Shown here: positions 30,686-42,180 of the stretch, piece after piece | Layout of the letters: each line of letters starts with the position of its first letter | Position numbering within the stretch: the stretch's first letter is position 1 | NCBI RefSeq assembly: GCF_020881035.1 | Contig: NZ_JAJITC010000002.1 | Location: 186,001 to 250,000, forward strand | DNA: 64,000 bases | From: Paraburkholderia translucens | GTDB lineage: Bacteria; Pseudomonadota; Gammaproteobacteria; Burkholderiales; Burkholderiaceae | Reading direction: 5' to 3' | The notes under the pieces: model-generated | What the model was told of the DNA's origin: nothing | The model's input: only the letters and a program-made list of their open reading frames with translations | The model's database searches: none | Translations under genes and position numbers: made by a program

Positions 30686-30913
30686 CTATTTTTTCGCTGC
30701 TTTGCGCCGATGCGATTCGACTTTGCGGCACAGATCGGTAAGCAGCCAACGGGCGACGGTCTCCGGCCGGTTCGGCGCGTACGGCGCGAATCTGCTTTCG
30801 TTCTCGAAATGGACGATGACGTTGCCCGTCATCACGCGATAGGTACCGGCATAGTTCACGCCGTCCAGTTCCACGCTCAGCGCGTGACTGGTTTCATATT
30901 CCGCAAAAGTCAA
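30686..30913 (-). CDS. small conserved-looking protein of unknown function
   Basis: A 75-residue protein with a rare TTG start; an in-frame stop lies just upstream, so no longer form exists. The sequence (YETSHALSVELDGVNYAGTYRVMTGNVIVHFEN) alternates polar and hydrophobic residues like a small beta-sheet domain, followed by a basic C-terminus RRKAAKK. No family is recognised. It overlaps neither neighbour and ends 26 bp from the convergent cytX stop. Confidence 0.5.
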   Translation of the reverse strand: MTFAEYETSHALSVELDGVNYAGTYRVMTGNVIVHFENESRFAPYAPNRPETVARWLLTDLCRKVESHRRKAAKK

Positions 30914-31078
30914 GGTGAACGCGATGTCTCAAAAAAGAGACATTATCGCTGCGATTTTCCGAAGTCAAAGAAATATGCGATTCGTTGCATATTGAATAAA
31001 ATACCGACCGGTAATCGTTGCGCTTGAAGCAATGAAACTTAAGTACTGACCTTTTATCGGCATCGAGATTTAACGGCA

Positions 31079-31309
31079 TTATGGCCGATCAGGCGGCGCC
31101 GTTGGCATATTGGCAAAATGGGCCAGTGCGCGATTGCCTTCCCGCTGTGCTTCGGCCTCATTGATAAAGGTTTTTTCGCTGTAAGCAATCACCTTGAACC
31201 CACTGCCGGCCGGCCGCGGTACCGTGATCCCCCAATGCCACCCGCCCTCCTGTTCGAATACATGGAGGGACGGGGACAAGCGCAAATCGTGTGACGAAGA
31301 CAAATTCAT
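31079..31309 (-). CDS. small protein of unknown function
   Basis: A 76-residue protein. The start at 31309 is supported by GAGG 6 nt upstream; an ATG at 31333 is possible but lacks one. LHVFEQEGGWHWGITVPRPAGSGFKVIAYSEKTFINEAEAQREGNRAL reads as a beta-rich domain followed by an amphipathic helix. No family recognised. It is separated from the 75-residue gene by 165 bp of AT-rich DNA. Confidence 0.55.
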   Translation of the reverse strand: MNLSSSHDLRLSPSLHVFEQEGGWHWGITVPRPAGSGFKVIAYSEKTFINEAEAQREGNRALAHFANMPTAPPDRP

Positions 31310-31527
31310 GACATGCCTCACCTTTCCAACCATTCGAAGCGATAACCCGCTCCGACCAGTTTAGGCGTTATTTTGTTGCATTGCAGCAAGAAATTGTTAA
31401 ATCGCCGGAGCGCACATTCCCGGGCCCTCCAGACGTCATACGCCGCACGCAGCAACAAGCCGCGCTCCGCGAGCGCGGTTTTGCGGCCGTTCCTTTTGGC
31501 GCCCCCCGTCGACGCTGACCATCGCGT

Positions 31528-32259
31528 TTATCCGTTGATCACATCGGCACCCTTCGGCACCGTGAATTTGAATGCGTCGGCCGGGAGTTGCGGATTTTTC
31601 TCGATGTTCGAGAAAGTCAGCAGTGTCACGTTGCCAAATACATCGTGCAATTCCATTGCTTCGAGATTGCCGTCCTTGAAGCCGATACCGACGCGCTCGA
31701 ACTGCGTGTCCTTCGCCTTCGGCGTCAGTTCGAGCCAGTCGATGCCGGCCTTCACGCCCGCGTCGCGCAGCGTGAAATTCTTGTTCAGATCGTTGCTGCC
31801 GAACAGGATCGCCGCCGGACTCGCGCCGAGCGCATTGCCGAGCGTGCGCACCGTGACCTGGTTCAAATCCTTGTCATAGACGTAGAGCTTTTCGCCATCC
31901 GCCTGCAGCAGTTGCGCGTAGGGCTTCTCGTATTGCCAGATGAACTTGCCGGGGCGCGCGAACATGAACGTGCCGCTCGACGTGGTCGGCTTGCCCGGAT
32001 TCGCGGTGGACAGCGCATCGCTCGCGCCCTGCGCCTTGCTCGGCGCGCGCACTTCCTGCTGCACGAAGGTGCCACGCGCCGAATGGACCTGCGAGACGAA
32101 CGCCTTCAGCTGCTCGGTGCCGCTCGCGAACGCGTGCGAGGCGGCCAGAAGCGACGCACCGATCGCGACACTGCCCGCAGCGCGCGCGATCTTGCGCGCG
32201 AGTCCGCCGAGGCGGCCCGCTCGACGCTCTCTGGCGTCCTGCTGCGCGATTGCTTGCAT
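31528..32259 (-). CDS. lolA: outer-membrane lipoprotein carrier protein LolA
   Basis: A 243-residue periplasmic chaperone that takes lipoproteins from LolCDE to the outer membrane. The signal peptide is long, with its core at [18 protein letters not shown]; the mature part shows the family marks [36 protein letters not shown] and [18 protein letters not shown] lies a good distance before the ATG at 32259. It is 148 bp downstream of ftsK on the same strand, a common pairing. Confidence 0.93.
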   Translation of the reverse strand: MQAIAQQDARERRAGRLGGLARKIARAAGSVAIGASLLAASHAFASGTEQLKAFVSQVHSARGTFVQQEVRAPSKAQGASDALSTANPGKPTTSSGTFMFARPGKFIWQYEKPYAQLLQADGEKLYVYDKDLNQVTVRTLGNALGASPAAILFGSNDLNKNFTLRDAGVKAGIDWLELTPKAKDTQFERVGIGFKDGNLEAMELHDVFGNVTLLTFSNIEKNPQLPADAFKFTVPKGADVING

Positions 32260-32407
32260 AGATCTTTCTCCCTTGATTGAATGCGGTGACGGGCTGCGTC
32301 GGGTCGATGGACTCGCCGAGCACAAAGCGAGTGGCCCGGTGTCGAGCCATAGCGGTGCACACCACGGTGCGCGCGGCGGCGCCTGCAATGGCGGCAAACG
32401 GCTGCGG

Positions 32408-34714
32408 CTATTCCGTTTCGCGCGCCGGCGCGAGGATCTCGCGATTGCCGTTCGAGGACATCGCCGACACGACGCCCGAATTCTCCATCTGCTCGAGCAG
32501 ACGCGCCGCCCGGTTGTAGCCGATGCGCAGGTGCCGCTGCACGAGCGAGATCGACGCGCGTCGGTTCTTCAGCACGACGTCGACCGCCTGATCGTATAAC
32601 GGGTCCGACTCGCCTTCGGTGGACGCGGCTCCCGCTGAACCTTCGTCGCCCTCGCCGCTCACGCCGCCTTCGAGGATGCCCTCGATATAGTTCGGCTCGC
32701 CCTGCTCCTTGAGCTTTTCGACGACACGATGCACTTCGTCGTCCGACACGAACGCGCCATGCACGCGCACCGGCAAACCGGTGCCCGGCGGCAGATACAG
32801 CATGTCGCCCATACCGAGCAGCGACTCGGCGCCCTGCTGGTCGAGAATCGTGCGCGAGTCGATCTTCGACGACACCTGGAACGCCATACGCGTCGGCACG
32901 TTGGCCTTGATCAGGCCGGTGATCACGTCGACCGACGGACGCTGCGTGGCGAGAATCAGGTGGATACCAGCCGCGCGCGCCTTCTGCGCGATCCGCGCGA
33001 TCAGCTCTTCGACCTTCTTGCCGACGACCATCATCAGGTCGGCCAGCTCGTCGATGACGATCACGATGTTCGGCAAACGTGTCAGCGGTTCCGGATCGTC
33101 CGGCGTGAGACTGAACGGATTCGGCAGCTTCTCTTCGCGCTTCGCCGCTTCGTCGATCTTGTTGTTGTAGCCGGCGAGGTTGCGCACACCGACCTTGCTC
33201 ATCAGCTTGTAGCGGCGCTCCATTTCGGCGACCGCCCAGTTCAGCGCGTGGCCCGCCTGACGCATGTCGGTGACCACCGGACACAGCAGATGCGGAATGC
33301 CTTCGTAGACGCTCATTTCGAGCATCTTCGGATCGATCAGGATCATGCGCACCTGCTCGGCGCTCGCCTTGTACAGCAGCGACAGGATCATCGCGTTGAT
33401 ACCGACCGACTTGCCCGACCCGGTCGTGCCGGCGACGAGCAGGTGCGGCATCTTCGCGAGGTCCGCGCACACCGGCTTGCCGCCGATGTCCTTGCCGAGA
33501 CCCATCGTGAGCGGCGACGCGGCATCCGCATACACGGCCGAGCCGAGAATTTCGGACAGGCTCACGGTTTGACGGCGCTGGTTCGGCAGCTCCAACGCCA
33601 TGTAGTTCTTGCCCGGAATCGTTTCGACGACGCGAATCGACACGAGCGACAGCGAACGCGCGAGATCCTTGGCGAGATTGACGATCTGGCTGCCCTTCAC
33701 GCCGGTGGCCGGCTCGATTTCATAGCGCGTGACGACAGGTCCCGGATACGCGGCGACCACGCTGACTTCGACACCGAAGTCCTTGAGCTTCTTCTCGATC
33801 AGCCGCGAGGTGAATTCGAGCGTGTCCGCGGAGATGGTTTCCTGCGCGGCGGGCGCGGGATCGAGCAGCGAGATGGGCGGCAGTGTGGAGTCGCCAGGCA
33901 GATCGGTGAAGAGCGGCACCTGGCGCTCCTTCTCGACGCGCTCCGACTTCGCCGGCGTGGCGAGGGGCGGCACGATCACCACGGGCTCGTGCTCCTCGAT
34001 GCGCACGCGGCCCTTCTCGACCTTGCCCTCGCGCTTGACCGCGGCCGCTTCGCCGAGCTTGCGATCACGCCCGGCCTCGCGACGCAGCTTGGCGAACGTC
34101 ACCGCGGAAATGATCGAATCGCCGACCTTCTCGGCGACCGACAGCCACGAAAAACGGAAGTACAGCGACAGCCCGATCGCGAGACCGAGCAGCAGCGCGA
34201 GCGTGCCGCCGGTGAAACCGAGCGCATGCGATACGCCGCGCGCGACCGCCTCGCCGATCACCCCACCCGGCGCGCGCGGCAACTGCACTTTCAACGACCA
34301 CATGCGCAGCGCCTCGAGGCCGTTGCACGACAGCAGCACGAGCATGAACGCGAACGCGTCCGCGAGCCAGCTCACGCCGTGCGGCGCTTCGTCGTATAGC
34401 TCTTCGTTGCGCGTGATGCGCCGGTAGTTCGCGGAGATGTGGCGGCCGAGCAGCACGATCCACCAATAAGCGGACAGTCCGAACAGCAGCAGCAGAATGT
34501 CCGAAGTCCACGCGCCCACCCGGCCCGCCCAATTGTGGATACGGTCGACCTGGGCGGCGTGGGTCCAGCTCGGGTCGTGCCTGCTGTAGCTGACGAGCGA
34601 CATCAGCAGGAACACGCCGAGCGCCACCTGCAGAATCCAGCGGATTTCGGTGAAGAGGCGCGACATGCGGTGCGGCAACGCCTGCGCGCTCGCGGAATAA
34701 GGAGCTTTTGCCAT
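32408..34714 (-). CDS. ftsK: DNA translocase FtsK
   Basis: A 768-residue divisome motor that pumps chromosome ends at the septum and activates XerCD. Four N-terminal membrane helices span residues about 20-180; a short charged linker (about 210-270) replaces the very long linker of the E. coli protein. The motor has Walker [14 protein letters not shown] and Walker [13 protein letters not shown], and the C-terminal gamma winged-helix ([23 protein letters not shown]) recognises KOPS sequences. Confidence 0.95.
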   Translation of the reverse strand: MAKAPYSASAQALPHRMSRLFTEIRWILQVALGVFLLMSLVSYSRHDPSWTHAAQVDRIHNWAGRVGAWTSDILLLLFGLSAYWWIVLLGRHISANYRRITRNEELYDEAPHGVSWLADAFAFMLVLLSCNGLEALRMWSLKVQLPRAPGGVIGEAVARGVSHALGFTGGTLALLLGLAIGLSLYFRFSWLSVAEKVGDSIISAVTFAKLRREAGRDRKLGEAAAVKREGKVEKGRVRIEEHEPVVIVPPLATPAKSERVEKERQVPLFTDLPGDSTLPPISLLDPAPAAQETISADTLEFTSRLIEKKLKDFGVEVSVVAAYPGPVVTRYEIEPATGVKGSQIVNLAKDLARSLSLVSIRVVETIPGKNYMALELPNQRRQTVSLSEILGSAVYADAASPLTMGLGKDIGGKPVCADLAKMPHLLVAGTTGSGKSVGINAMILSLLYKASAEQVRMILIDPKMLEMSVYEGIPHLLCPVVTDMRQAGHALNWAVAEMERRYKLMSKVGVRNLAGYNNKIDEAAKREEKLPNPFSLTPDDPEPLTRLPNIVIVIDELADLMMVVGKKVEELIARIAQKARAAGIHLILATQRPSVDVITGLIKANVPTRMAFQVSSKIDSRTILDQQGAESLLGMGDMLYLPPGTGLPVRVHGAFVSDDEVHRVVEKLKEQGEPNYIEGILEGGVSGEGDEGSAGAASTEGESDPLYDQAVDVVLKNRRASISLVQRHLRIGYNRAARLLEQMENSGVVSAMSSNGNREILAPARETE

Positions 34715-36108
<1,394 letters not shown>

Positions 36109-36203
36109 TCGGCGGCGCGTCGCCGTATGGCGACGCGAAGTCGCGACAACGGGCGCGACAGTAAAATGACGGTAGCGCGCAGCGCGGCCGTCATCTGCTC
36201 ACG

Positions 36204-36235
36204 AAGGCCGCGGCTCGAATGCCGGCGGCCTTTTT
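36204..36235 (+). terminator. terminator after trxB
   Basis: AAGGCCGC and GCGGCCTT pair perfectly (with inner GG/CC pairs) and run into TTTTT, about 95 bp after the trxB stop. Confidence 0.82.
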
Positions 36236-36312
36236 CGTTTTTGCCGCCTTGGCAATGTGTGTTGGGCGCATTGCCAGCACGATCCATCGACTTCTCCGCC
36301 TGTATTGCCGAT

Positions 36313-37080
36313 ATGCCGAAGAATCAGCCCCATCCGAACGAACCAAAGCGTCCGCAAGCCGCCGTGCGTCCCGCGCCCTTAGCGGCTGCGCCGGCCGTCG
36401 CGCCTAAGCTCGAGCGCGCGTCGGGGCTCGCCGGCCTCGGTGCGTTGCGTGACGCGTTAAAGGGCGACGCCGAGCGGCGCGAGCGCGAACAGGCGGCGGC
36501 GAGAGCGGCGCAGCGCGAAGCGGCCGCCGACGCCGATCTGTTCCGCCGCGAGATCGGGGAGGTCGCGCCGCTCGCAAGTGCGCCGCGCGCCACGCTCACG
36601 CGCACTCCCCCGCCGCCGCTGCCGATGCAGACGCTGCTCGACGAGGAAGCGGTATTGCACGAAGCGATCTCCGACGAGTTCGACCCCGAGGTGCTGCTCG
36701 AAACCGACGAGACGCTGTCGTATTGCCGCCCCGGCGTGAGCCGCGACGTCGTGCGCAAGCTGCGGCGCGGCGACTGGATCGTGCAGACGCAGATCGACCT
36801 GCACGGCATGCGGCGCGAGCAAGCGCGCGAGGCGCTCGCGGAATTCATCCGCGAATCGGTCAAGCGCGGGCTGCGCTGTCTGCGCGTGATTCACGGCAAG
36901 GGTCTGGGATCGATTGGCAAGGAGCCGGTGCTGAAGGGCAAGGTGCGTGCCTGGCTCGTGCAGAAATCCGAGGTCATCGCGTTCTGTCAGGCGCGCCCGC
37001 ATGACGGCGGCGCCGGTGCAGTGGTCGTGCTGTTGCAGCCAGGAGCGTCGCCCGCGCATGGGGTGAACGCGAAGGCCTGA
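36313..37080 (+). CDS. Smr-domain protein
   Basis: A 255-residue protein. The N-terminal half is Pro/Ala-rich and charged, probably disordered with a helical Arg/Ala stretch. The C-terminal Smr (MutS2-related) domain begins near residue 150, with the motifs QIDLHGMRREQAREALAEFI and LRVIHGKGLGS. Smr domains are nucleases or nucleic-acid binders; E. coli SmrB, a comparable stand-alone protein, cleaves mRNA at collided ribosomes. That role is possible but not shown. Confidence 0.85.
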   Translation: MPKNQPHPNEPKRPQAAVRPAPLAAAPAVAPKLERASGLAGLGALRDALKGDAERREREQAAARAAQREAAADADLFRREIGEVAPLASAPRATLTRTPPPPLPMQTLLDEEAVLHEAISDEFDPEVLLETDETLSYCRPGVSRDVVRKLRRGDWIVQTQIDLHGMRREQAREALAEFIRESVKRGLRCLRVIHGKGLGSIGKEPVLKGKVRAWLVQKSEVIAFCQARPHDGGAGAVVVLLQPGASPAHGVNAKA

Positions 37081-37194
37081 GGTCGATTTTCGCGGGTGTC
37101 GTTCGTCGTCGGGTAAACGGCCAGCCTGGCCGTCGCGCGGTGGCGATGGTTGCCACGGCGTATCCGTGCTGTACAACCGTCAAAGGTGATCGCG

Positions 37195-37854
37195 ATGCCC
37201 CTGAAGCTCTATGCCCACCCGTTTTCGTCATACTGCCAGAAGGCCCTGACCGCGCTGTACGAAAACGGCACGCCGTTCGAGATGCGTCTGCTAGCGTACG
37301 ACGACCCGCAGATCATGGCCGAATTCGCCGCGCTCTGGCCAATCAAGCGCTTCCCCGTGCTCGTCGACGGCGGGCGCACGGTGCCCGAGGCGACCATCAT
37401 CATCGAATATCTGGGCCTGCACTATCCGGGACCCGTCGCGCTGTTGCCGGCCGATCCGCGCGCCGCGCTCCAGGTGCGCGCGATGGACCGCTTCTTCGAC
37501 AACTACATTTCGACGCCGCAGCAGAAGATCGTCTTCGATTGCCTGCGCCCTGAAGCCGAGCGCGACACACGCGGCGTCGCCGAGGCGCGTGCGATGCTCG
37601 ACACCGCGTACGCCTGGCTCGACCGGCACATGGCCGAGCGCGAGTGGGCCGCCGGCGACAGCTTCAGCCTCGCCGACTGCGGCGCCGCGCCGTTCCTCTT
37701 CTACGCCGACTGGGCCCATCCCATCGACCCCGCGTTCGCGCACGTGCGCGCGTACCGGCAGAGGCTGCTCGCGCGGCCGTCGTTCGCGCGCGCGGTCGAC
37801 GAGGCACGGCCGTATCGGCCGTTGTTCCCGCTCGGTGCGCCGGATCGGGATTGA
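37195..37854 (+). CDS. glutathione S-transferase family protein
   Basis: A 219-residue GST with an N-terminal thioredoxin-like domain (LYAHPFSSYCQKALTALYENG, glutathione-site RFPVLVDGGRTVPEATIIIEYL) and an all-helical C-terminal domain with the FSLADCGAAPFLFYADW segment. The start at 37195 has AAGGTGA just upstream. The substrate is unknown. It precedes, on the same strand, a LysR-type regulator that may control it. Confidence 0.88.
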   Translation: MPLKLYAHPFSSYCQKALTALYENGTPFEMRLLAYDDPQIMAEFAALWPIKRFPVLVDGGRTVPEATIIIEYLGLHYPGPVALLPADPRAALQVRAMDRFFDNYISTPQQKIVFDCLRPEAERDTRGVAEARAMLDTAYAWLDRHMAEREWAAGDSFSLADCGAAPFLFYADWAHPIDPAFAHVRAYRQRLLARPSFARAVDEARPYRPLFPLGAPDRD

Positions 37855-37975
37855 GCCGCGAGCGGCGGATCGCACGCGGCCGCCGGCAGACAACCGGTTT
37901 TGCTGGCTGTAGACTTCCTGTCGTGTCGCAAGCCCGCCTCGCCCCTCTCCCGGCTCACCACCCATAAGGCAAACC

Positions 37976-38896
37976 ATGGACCGTTTCGAAGCGATGGAGA
38001 TCTTCACGCGCGTAGTCGAAGCAAACAGCTTCACCAAGGTGTCGGAGTCGCTCGATCTGCCGCGCGCGAAGGTCAGCCGCACGATCCAGGCGCTCGAAGA
38101 ACACGTCGGCGTGCGGCTCCTGAACCGCTCGACGCGCCAGGTCAGCGTCACCGAAGACGGCGCGTCGTTCTACGATCGCTGCGTGCGCATTCTCGCCGAC
38201 GTCGCCGATGCGGAGTCGTCGCTATCGAACAAGCGCGAGAATCCGGCCGGCACGATACGCGTCGACACCTCCGGCACGCTCGCACGCTCACTGCTGCTGC
38301 CCGCGCTCGACGACTTCTACGCGCAATACCCCGCGATCGACGTGCGTCTCGGTCTCGCGGATCGCAACATCGATCTGATTCAGGACGCCGTCGATTGCGT
38401 GATCCGGATGGGCACGCCGGAGGAATCCAGTCTCGTCGCGAGGCGCATCGGTCTTGCGCGCATCGTGACGTGCGCGTCGCCGGCGTATCTGAAGAAATAC
38501 GGCACGCCAACCACGCTCGCTGAACTCGCCGATCATCGCGCCGTCAACTACGTGTCCGCACGCACCGGCAGGACGTTCCCCTTCGAATACGAGGTGGACG
38601 GCGAAATCGAGCGCGTAGCGATGAAAAGCACGCTCGCGGTCAACGACGGCTCCGTGTACATCGGCGCGGCCGTGCTCGGACACGGCATCATCCAGCCGTC
38701 GCGTTTCATGGTTGCGCAGCTGATCGAGCAAGGGGCGCTCACTGAAATCCTCGGCAACTACACGAGCCCGGGCACGCCGCTGTCGATCCTGTATGCGCAT
38801 CGTCGCAATCTGAGCTCGCGGCTGCGCGCATTTATCGACTGGGTCAGCGAACTCGCGCATAACAACCCGGATTTGCGTTTGCCCGAGCCGGCGTAA
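37976..38896 (+). CDS. LysR-family transcriptional regulator
   Basis: A 306-residue LTTR: N-terminal winged helix-turn-helix (MDRFEAMEIFTRVVEANSFT, SLDLPRAKVSRTIQALEEHV) and a C-terminal periplasmic-binding-like effector domain from about residue 90. It belongs to the common type that usually regulates a neighbouring gene. Here the GST gene lies upstream in the same direction rather than divergent, so the target is unclear. AAGG precedes the start, and a bidirectional terminator follows. Confidence 0.92.
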   Translation: MDRFEAMEIFTRVVEANSFTKVSESLDLPRAKVSRTIQALEEHVGVRLLNRSTRQVSVTEDGASFYDRCVRILADVADAESSLSNKRENPAGTIRVDTSGTLARSLLLPALDDFYAQYPAIDVRLGLADRNIDLIQDAVDCVIRMGTPEESSLVARRIGLARIVTCASPAYLKKYGTPTTLAELADHRAVNYVSARTGRTFPFEYEVDGEIERVAMKSTLAVNDGSVYIGAAVLGHGIIQPSRFMVAQLIEQGALTEILGNYTSPGTPLSILYAHRRNLSSRLRAFIDWVSELAHNNPDLRLPEPA

Positions 38897-38910
38897 CGGC
38901 TTCCAAAAAC

Positions 38911-38945
38911 AAAAACCCCATGCGCAACTCAACGCATGGGGTTTT
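38911..38945. terminator. bidirectional terminator between LysR and gts genes
   Basis: AAAACCCCATGCG and CGCATGGGGTTTT form a 13-bp stem with T runs in both directions, placed between the convergent LysR gene and the ABC ATPase gene. Confidence 0.9.
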
Positions 38946-38968
38946 GCGGAAAGCGCCGGCTTTAGCGC

Positions 38969-40084
38969 TTACGCAATCCGTTCTTCATTCGCCGGATCGA
39001 ACAGCACCGCCTTCGACGTATCGAACAGCAGCGTCGTGTTCTTCTCCGGTTGCGGGTTCGATGCCGGGTGCACGCGGCTCACGATGCGCTTGCCGTTGAC
39101 CTGCGCGAACACCAGCGTGTCCGGACCGGTCGGCTCGATCACGTCGACCTTCACTTCGATCGGCTGCAGCTTCGAGTCGTCGCCGTGCGCGCTGCGCGCA
39201 TCGGTGATGCGCTCGGGACGCAGGCCGAGAATCACGTTGTTGCCGACGTGCGAGCGCACCTTCGCCGAATCGAACGGCAGCACCAGCACCTTGCGCGCAA
39301 TGCCGGTATCGAGCTCGATGCCGACGCCCGAACCCTGCTCGACCAGCTTGCCTTCGATGAAGTTCATCGGCGGCGCACCGATGAAGCCCGCCACGAACAG
39401 GTTCGACGGCGAGTCGTAGATTTCCTGCGGCGCGCCGAACTGCTGCACGATGCCGTCCTTCATCACCGCGATGCGGTCGCCGAGCGTCATCGCTTCGATC
39501 TGGTCGTGCGTCACGTAGACGATCGTCGTGCCGAGGCGCTGATGCAGCAGCTTGATTTCCGAACGCATCTCGATGCGCAGCTTCGCGTCGAGGTTCGACA
39601 GCGGCTCGTCGAACAGGAACATCACCGGATCGCGCGCGAGCGCGCGGCCCATCGCGACCCGTTGACGCTGGCCGCCCGACAACTGACCCGGTTTGCGGTC
39701 GAGCAGATGCTTGATCTGCAGCGTGTTCGACACGCGCTCGACGATCTGCGTCTGCTCCTGCTTCGGCACCTTGCGGATGTTCAGGCCGAACGAGATGTTG
39801 TCGCGCACGGTCATCGACGGATACAGCGCGTACGACTGGAACACCATCGCGATGTCGCGGTCTTTCGGCGACAGGTTGTTGACGGTCTTGCCGTCGATCT
39901 GGATCTCGCCCTTGGTCACGGTTTCGAGGCCGGCAATCATGTTGAGCAGCGTCGACTTACCGCAGCCCGAGCCGCCGACCAGAATCAGGAACTGGCCGTC
40001 TTCGATGTCGATGTTGACACCCTTCAGAACCGGCACCCCGTTCGGGTAGGTCTTGTACACGTCACGGATGGAAAGGCTTGCCAT
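38969..40084 (-). CDS. sugar ABC transporter ATPase (MalK/UgpC/GtsD type)
   Basis: A 371-residue CUT1-type ATP-binding subunit. Walker A GGSGCGKSTLLN, signature LSGGQRQRVAMGRAL, Walker B MFLFDEPLSNLD and the H-loop YVTHDQ are intact; the C-terminal 130 residues form the TOBE-type regulatory domain (GLRPERITDA). It powers import through the two upstream permeases. Last gene of the operon, 93 bp after the second permease. Confidence 0.93.
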   Translation of the reverse strand: MASLSIRDVYKTYPNGVPVLKGVNIDIEDGQFLILVGGSGCGKSTLLNMIAGLETVTKGEIQIDGKTVNNLSPKDRDIAMVFQSYALYPSMTVRDNISFGLNIRKVPKQEQTQIVERVSNTLQIKHLLDRKPGQLSGGQRQRVAMGRALARDPVMFLFDEPLSNLDAKLRIEMRSEIKLLHQRLGTTIVYVTHDQIEAMTLGDRIAVMKDGIVQQFGAPQEIYDSPSNLFVAGFIGAPPMNFIEGKLVEQGSGVGIELDTGIARKVLVLPFDSAKVRSHVGNNVILGLRPERITDARSAHGDDSKLQPIEVKVDVIEPTGPDTLVFAQVNGKRIVSRVHPASNPQPEKNTTLLFDTSKAVLFDPANEERIA

Positions 40085-40177
40085 GCTGTGAATCCTCTAG
40101 TCTCTGGTACTGCTTGAAAACGTCTTGTCGGGTGACGGCGGCACGAGCTCGGTGAACCGCCGTCGCTCTCGGATGGG

Positions 40178-41035
40178 TTAGCCCTTCACCGCGCCCGCGG
40201 TCAGGCCGCGCACGAAGTAACGTCCGGCGATGATGTAGACGAGCAGCGTGGGCAGCGCCGCGATGATCGCGCCGGCCATGTCCACGTTGTATTCCTTCAC
40301 GCCGGTCGAGGTGTTCACGAGGTTGTTCAGCGCCACGGTGATCGGCATCGAATCGACGCCTGAGAACACGATACCGAACAGGAAGTCGTTCCAGATCTGC
40401 GTGAATTGCCAGATCAGGCACACCATGAAGATCGGCAGCGACACGGGCAGCAGGATCTTCGTGAAGATCGTGAAGAAACCCGCGCCGTCGATACGCGCTG
40501 CCTTCACGAGTTCAGCCGGCACGCTCACGTAGAAGTTGCGGAAGAACATCGTCGTGAACGCGATACCGTAGATCACGTGCACGAGCACGAGGCCGCTCGT
40601 CGTGTTCGACAGGCCGAGGATGCCTTCGAGGCGGGCCATCGGCAGCAGGATCGCCTGGAACGGGATGAAGCAGCCGACCAGCAGCATCGTGAAGATCGGA
40701 TCGGCGCCGCGAAAACGCCAGTGCGTGAGCACGTAGCCGTTGAAGGCGCCGATGATCGACGAGATCAGCACGGCCGGAATCACCATGCGCACGGAGTTCA
40801 TGAAGAACGGCTGCATGCCGTCGCAGCGCACGCCCGTGCACGCGCCGCTCCACGCCTTGATCCACGGCGCGAAGCTCCAGCTCGTCGGCGGCGTCAGCAG
40901 GTTGCCGGTGCGCAGCTGGTCGATGTCCTTGAACGACGTCGACAGCATCACATACAGCGGAAACAGGAAATACAAGGCGAACAGAATCAGGGCCGCGTAA
41001 ATGACGGCACGGCTGATCGTCATCTTAGGCTGCAT
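40178..41035 (-). CDS. gtsC: glucose-type ABC transporter permease (MalG/GtsC type)
   Basis: A 285-residue inner-membrane permease with six hydrophobic segments. The cytosolic EAA-like loop reads ELVKAARIDGAGFFTIFTKILLP and contacts the ATPase. Its start overlaps the end of gtsB by 11 nt, indicating coupled translation. The sequence resembles GtsC of the Pseudomonas glucose transporter; that the substrate is glucose is inferred from this and from the adjacent zwf-pgl-glk genes. Confidence 0.88.
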   Translation of the reverse strand: MQPKMTISRAVIYAALILFALYFLFPLYVMLSTSFKDIDQLRTGNLLTPPTSWSFAPWIKAWSGACTGVRCDGMQPFFMNSVRMVIPAVLISSIIGAFNGYVLTHWRFRGADPIFTMLLVGCFIPFQAILLPMARLEGILGLSNTTSGLVLVHVIYGIAFTTMFFRNFYVSVPAELVKAARIDGAGFFTIFTKILLPVSLPIFMVCLIWQFTQIWNDFLFGIVFSGVDSMPITVALNNLVNTSTGVKEYNVDMAGAIIAALPTLLVYIIAGRYFVRGLTAGAVKG

Positions 41036-41963
41036 TGCGGGTGCTCCTCGATTCCAGATACATCAGCGGCACGAGCACGGCCACGACGGTGGCGAGCATC
41101 ATGATCGACGATGCGGCGCCGACGCCGAGCTGTCCGCGATTGAACGAAAACGTGTACATGAAGATGGCCGGCAGCGACGACGAAGTGCCTGGACCGCCCG
41201 CGGTCAGCGCGACGACCAGGTCGAACGTCTTGATGGTGATGTGGCAAAGGATCAGCAGCACGGAGAAGAACACCGGCCGCATGCTCGGAATCACGATCTT
41301 GCGGTAGATGGTCGGCAGGTTCGCGCCGTCCATCTGCGCGGCCTTGAAGATTTCGTTGTCGACGCCGCGCAAACCGGCGAGGAACAGCGCCATCACGAAG
41401 CCGGTGGACTGCCAGACCGCCGCGATCACGATAGTGAAGATCGCCTTGTCCGGGTCGCCGAGCCAGTTGAAGGAGAAGCTCGTCCAGCCCCAGTCGTGAA
41501 ACACTTTCTCGATGCCGGTGCCCGGCGACAGGATCCATTGCCACGCGGTGCCGGTCACGATGAACGACAGCGCCATCGGATACAGGAATACGGCGCGCAG
41601 CGCGCCTTCGTTGCGGATCTGCTGATCGAGCAGGATGGCAAGCAGCAGGCCCAGACCGATACAGATACCGATGAATGGAATGCCGAACCAGCCGAGATTC
41701 TCGGCCGAAGTCCAGAATACGTCGTTCTGGAACAGCTCGCGATAGCGGTCGAGACCCGCGAACTCCCATCGAGGCATCAGCCGCGAGGTGGACAGCGACA
41801 TATAACCGGTGATGGCGATGAAGCCATACACGAAGATCAGGCTGATGACGACGCTGGGTGCGAGCACCAGCTTCGGAATATAGCGATCGGCAAGGGCCGC
41901 CATGGGCGACGTGCGGCGGGTGACGGTGGCCGTTTTCCCGTTTCCGCTGATGGAAGCAGTCAC
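41025..41963 (-). CDS. gtsB: glucose-type ABC transporter permease (MalF/GtsB type)
   Basis: A 312-residue permease partner of GtsC. The first membrane helix is VLAPSVVISLIFVYGFIAI; the EAA loop reads EIFKAAQMDGANLPTIYRKIVIP. A GTG start at 41963 is chosen because AGGAG lies 7 nt upstream; a later ATG at 41903 would also keep all helices. The gene follows gtsA after a 217-bp gap that contains a stem-loop. Confidence 0.88.
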   Translation of the reverse strand: MTASISGNGKTATVTRRTSPMAALADRYIPKLVLAPSVVISLIFVYGFIAITGYMSLSTSRLMPRWEFAGLDRYRELFQNDVFWTSAENLGWFGIPFIGICIGLGLLLAILLDQQIRNEGALRAVFLYPMALSFIVTGTAWQWILSPGTGIEKVFHDWGWTSFSFNWLGDPDKAIFTIVIAAVWQSTGFVMALFLAGLRGVDNEIFKAAQMDGANLPTIYRKIVIPSMRPVFFSVLLILCHITIKTFDLVVALTAGGPGTSSSLPAIFMYTFSFNRGQLGVGAASSIMMLATVVAVLVPLMYLESRSTRNAA

Positions 41964-42129
41964 TACTCGACTCCTGCTGAAACTGTACCGTCGGGCCTGC
42001 TGTGCGCGCGTGGCGCGGGACCGCGACGGCCTCTGTGTGACTCCATGAAACCGGGGTGAGCCGCCTGGCGCCGGACACCGCTGCGAACCTGAGCAGTTCG
42101 AGGTCCGGCCCAACACGGCCCGAAGGAGA

Positions 42130-42161
42130 CGCCCGGTGCCGCAGATGCAAGCCGCCGGGCG
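42130..42161 (-). other. stem-loop between gtsA and gtsB
   Basis: CGCCCGG and CCGGGCG pair around an 18-nt loop, with no T tract, 20 bp after the gtsA stop. Hairpins here in ABC operons often protect the binding-protein mRNA so it is made in excess; that role is inferred. Confidence 0.5.
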
Positions 42162-42180
42162 CAACGCTTCTTTCTTACGC

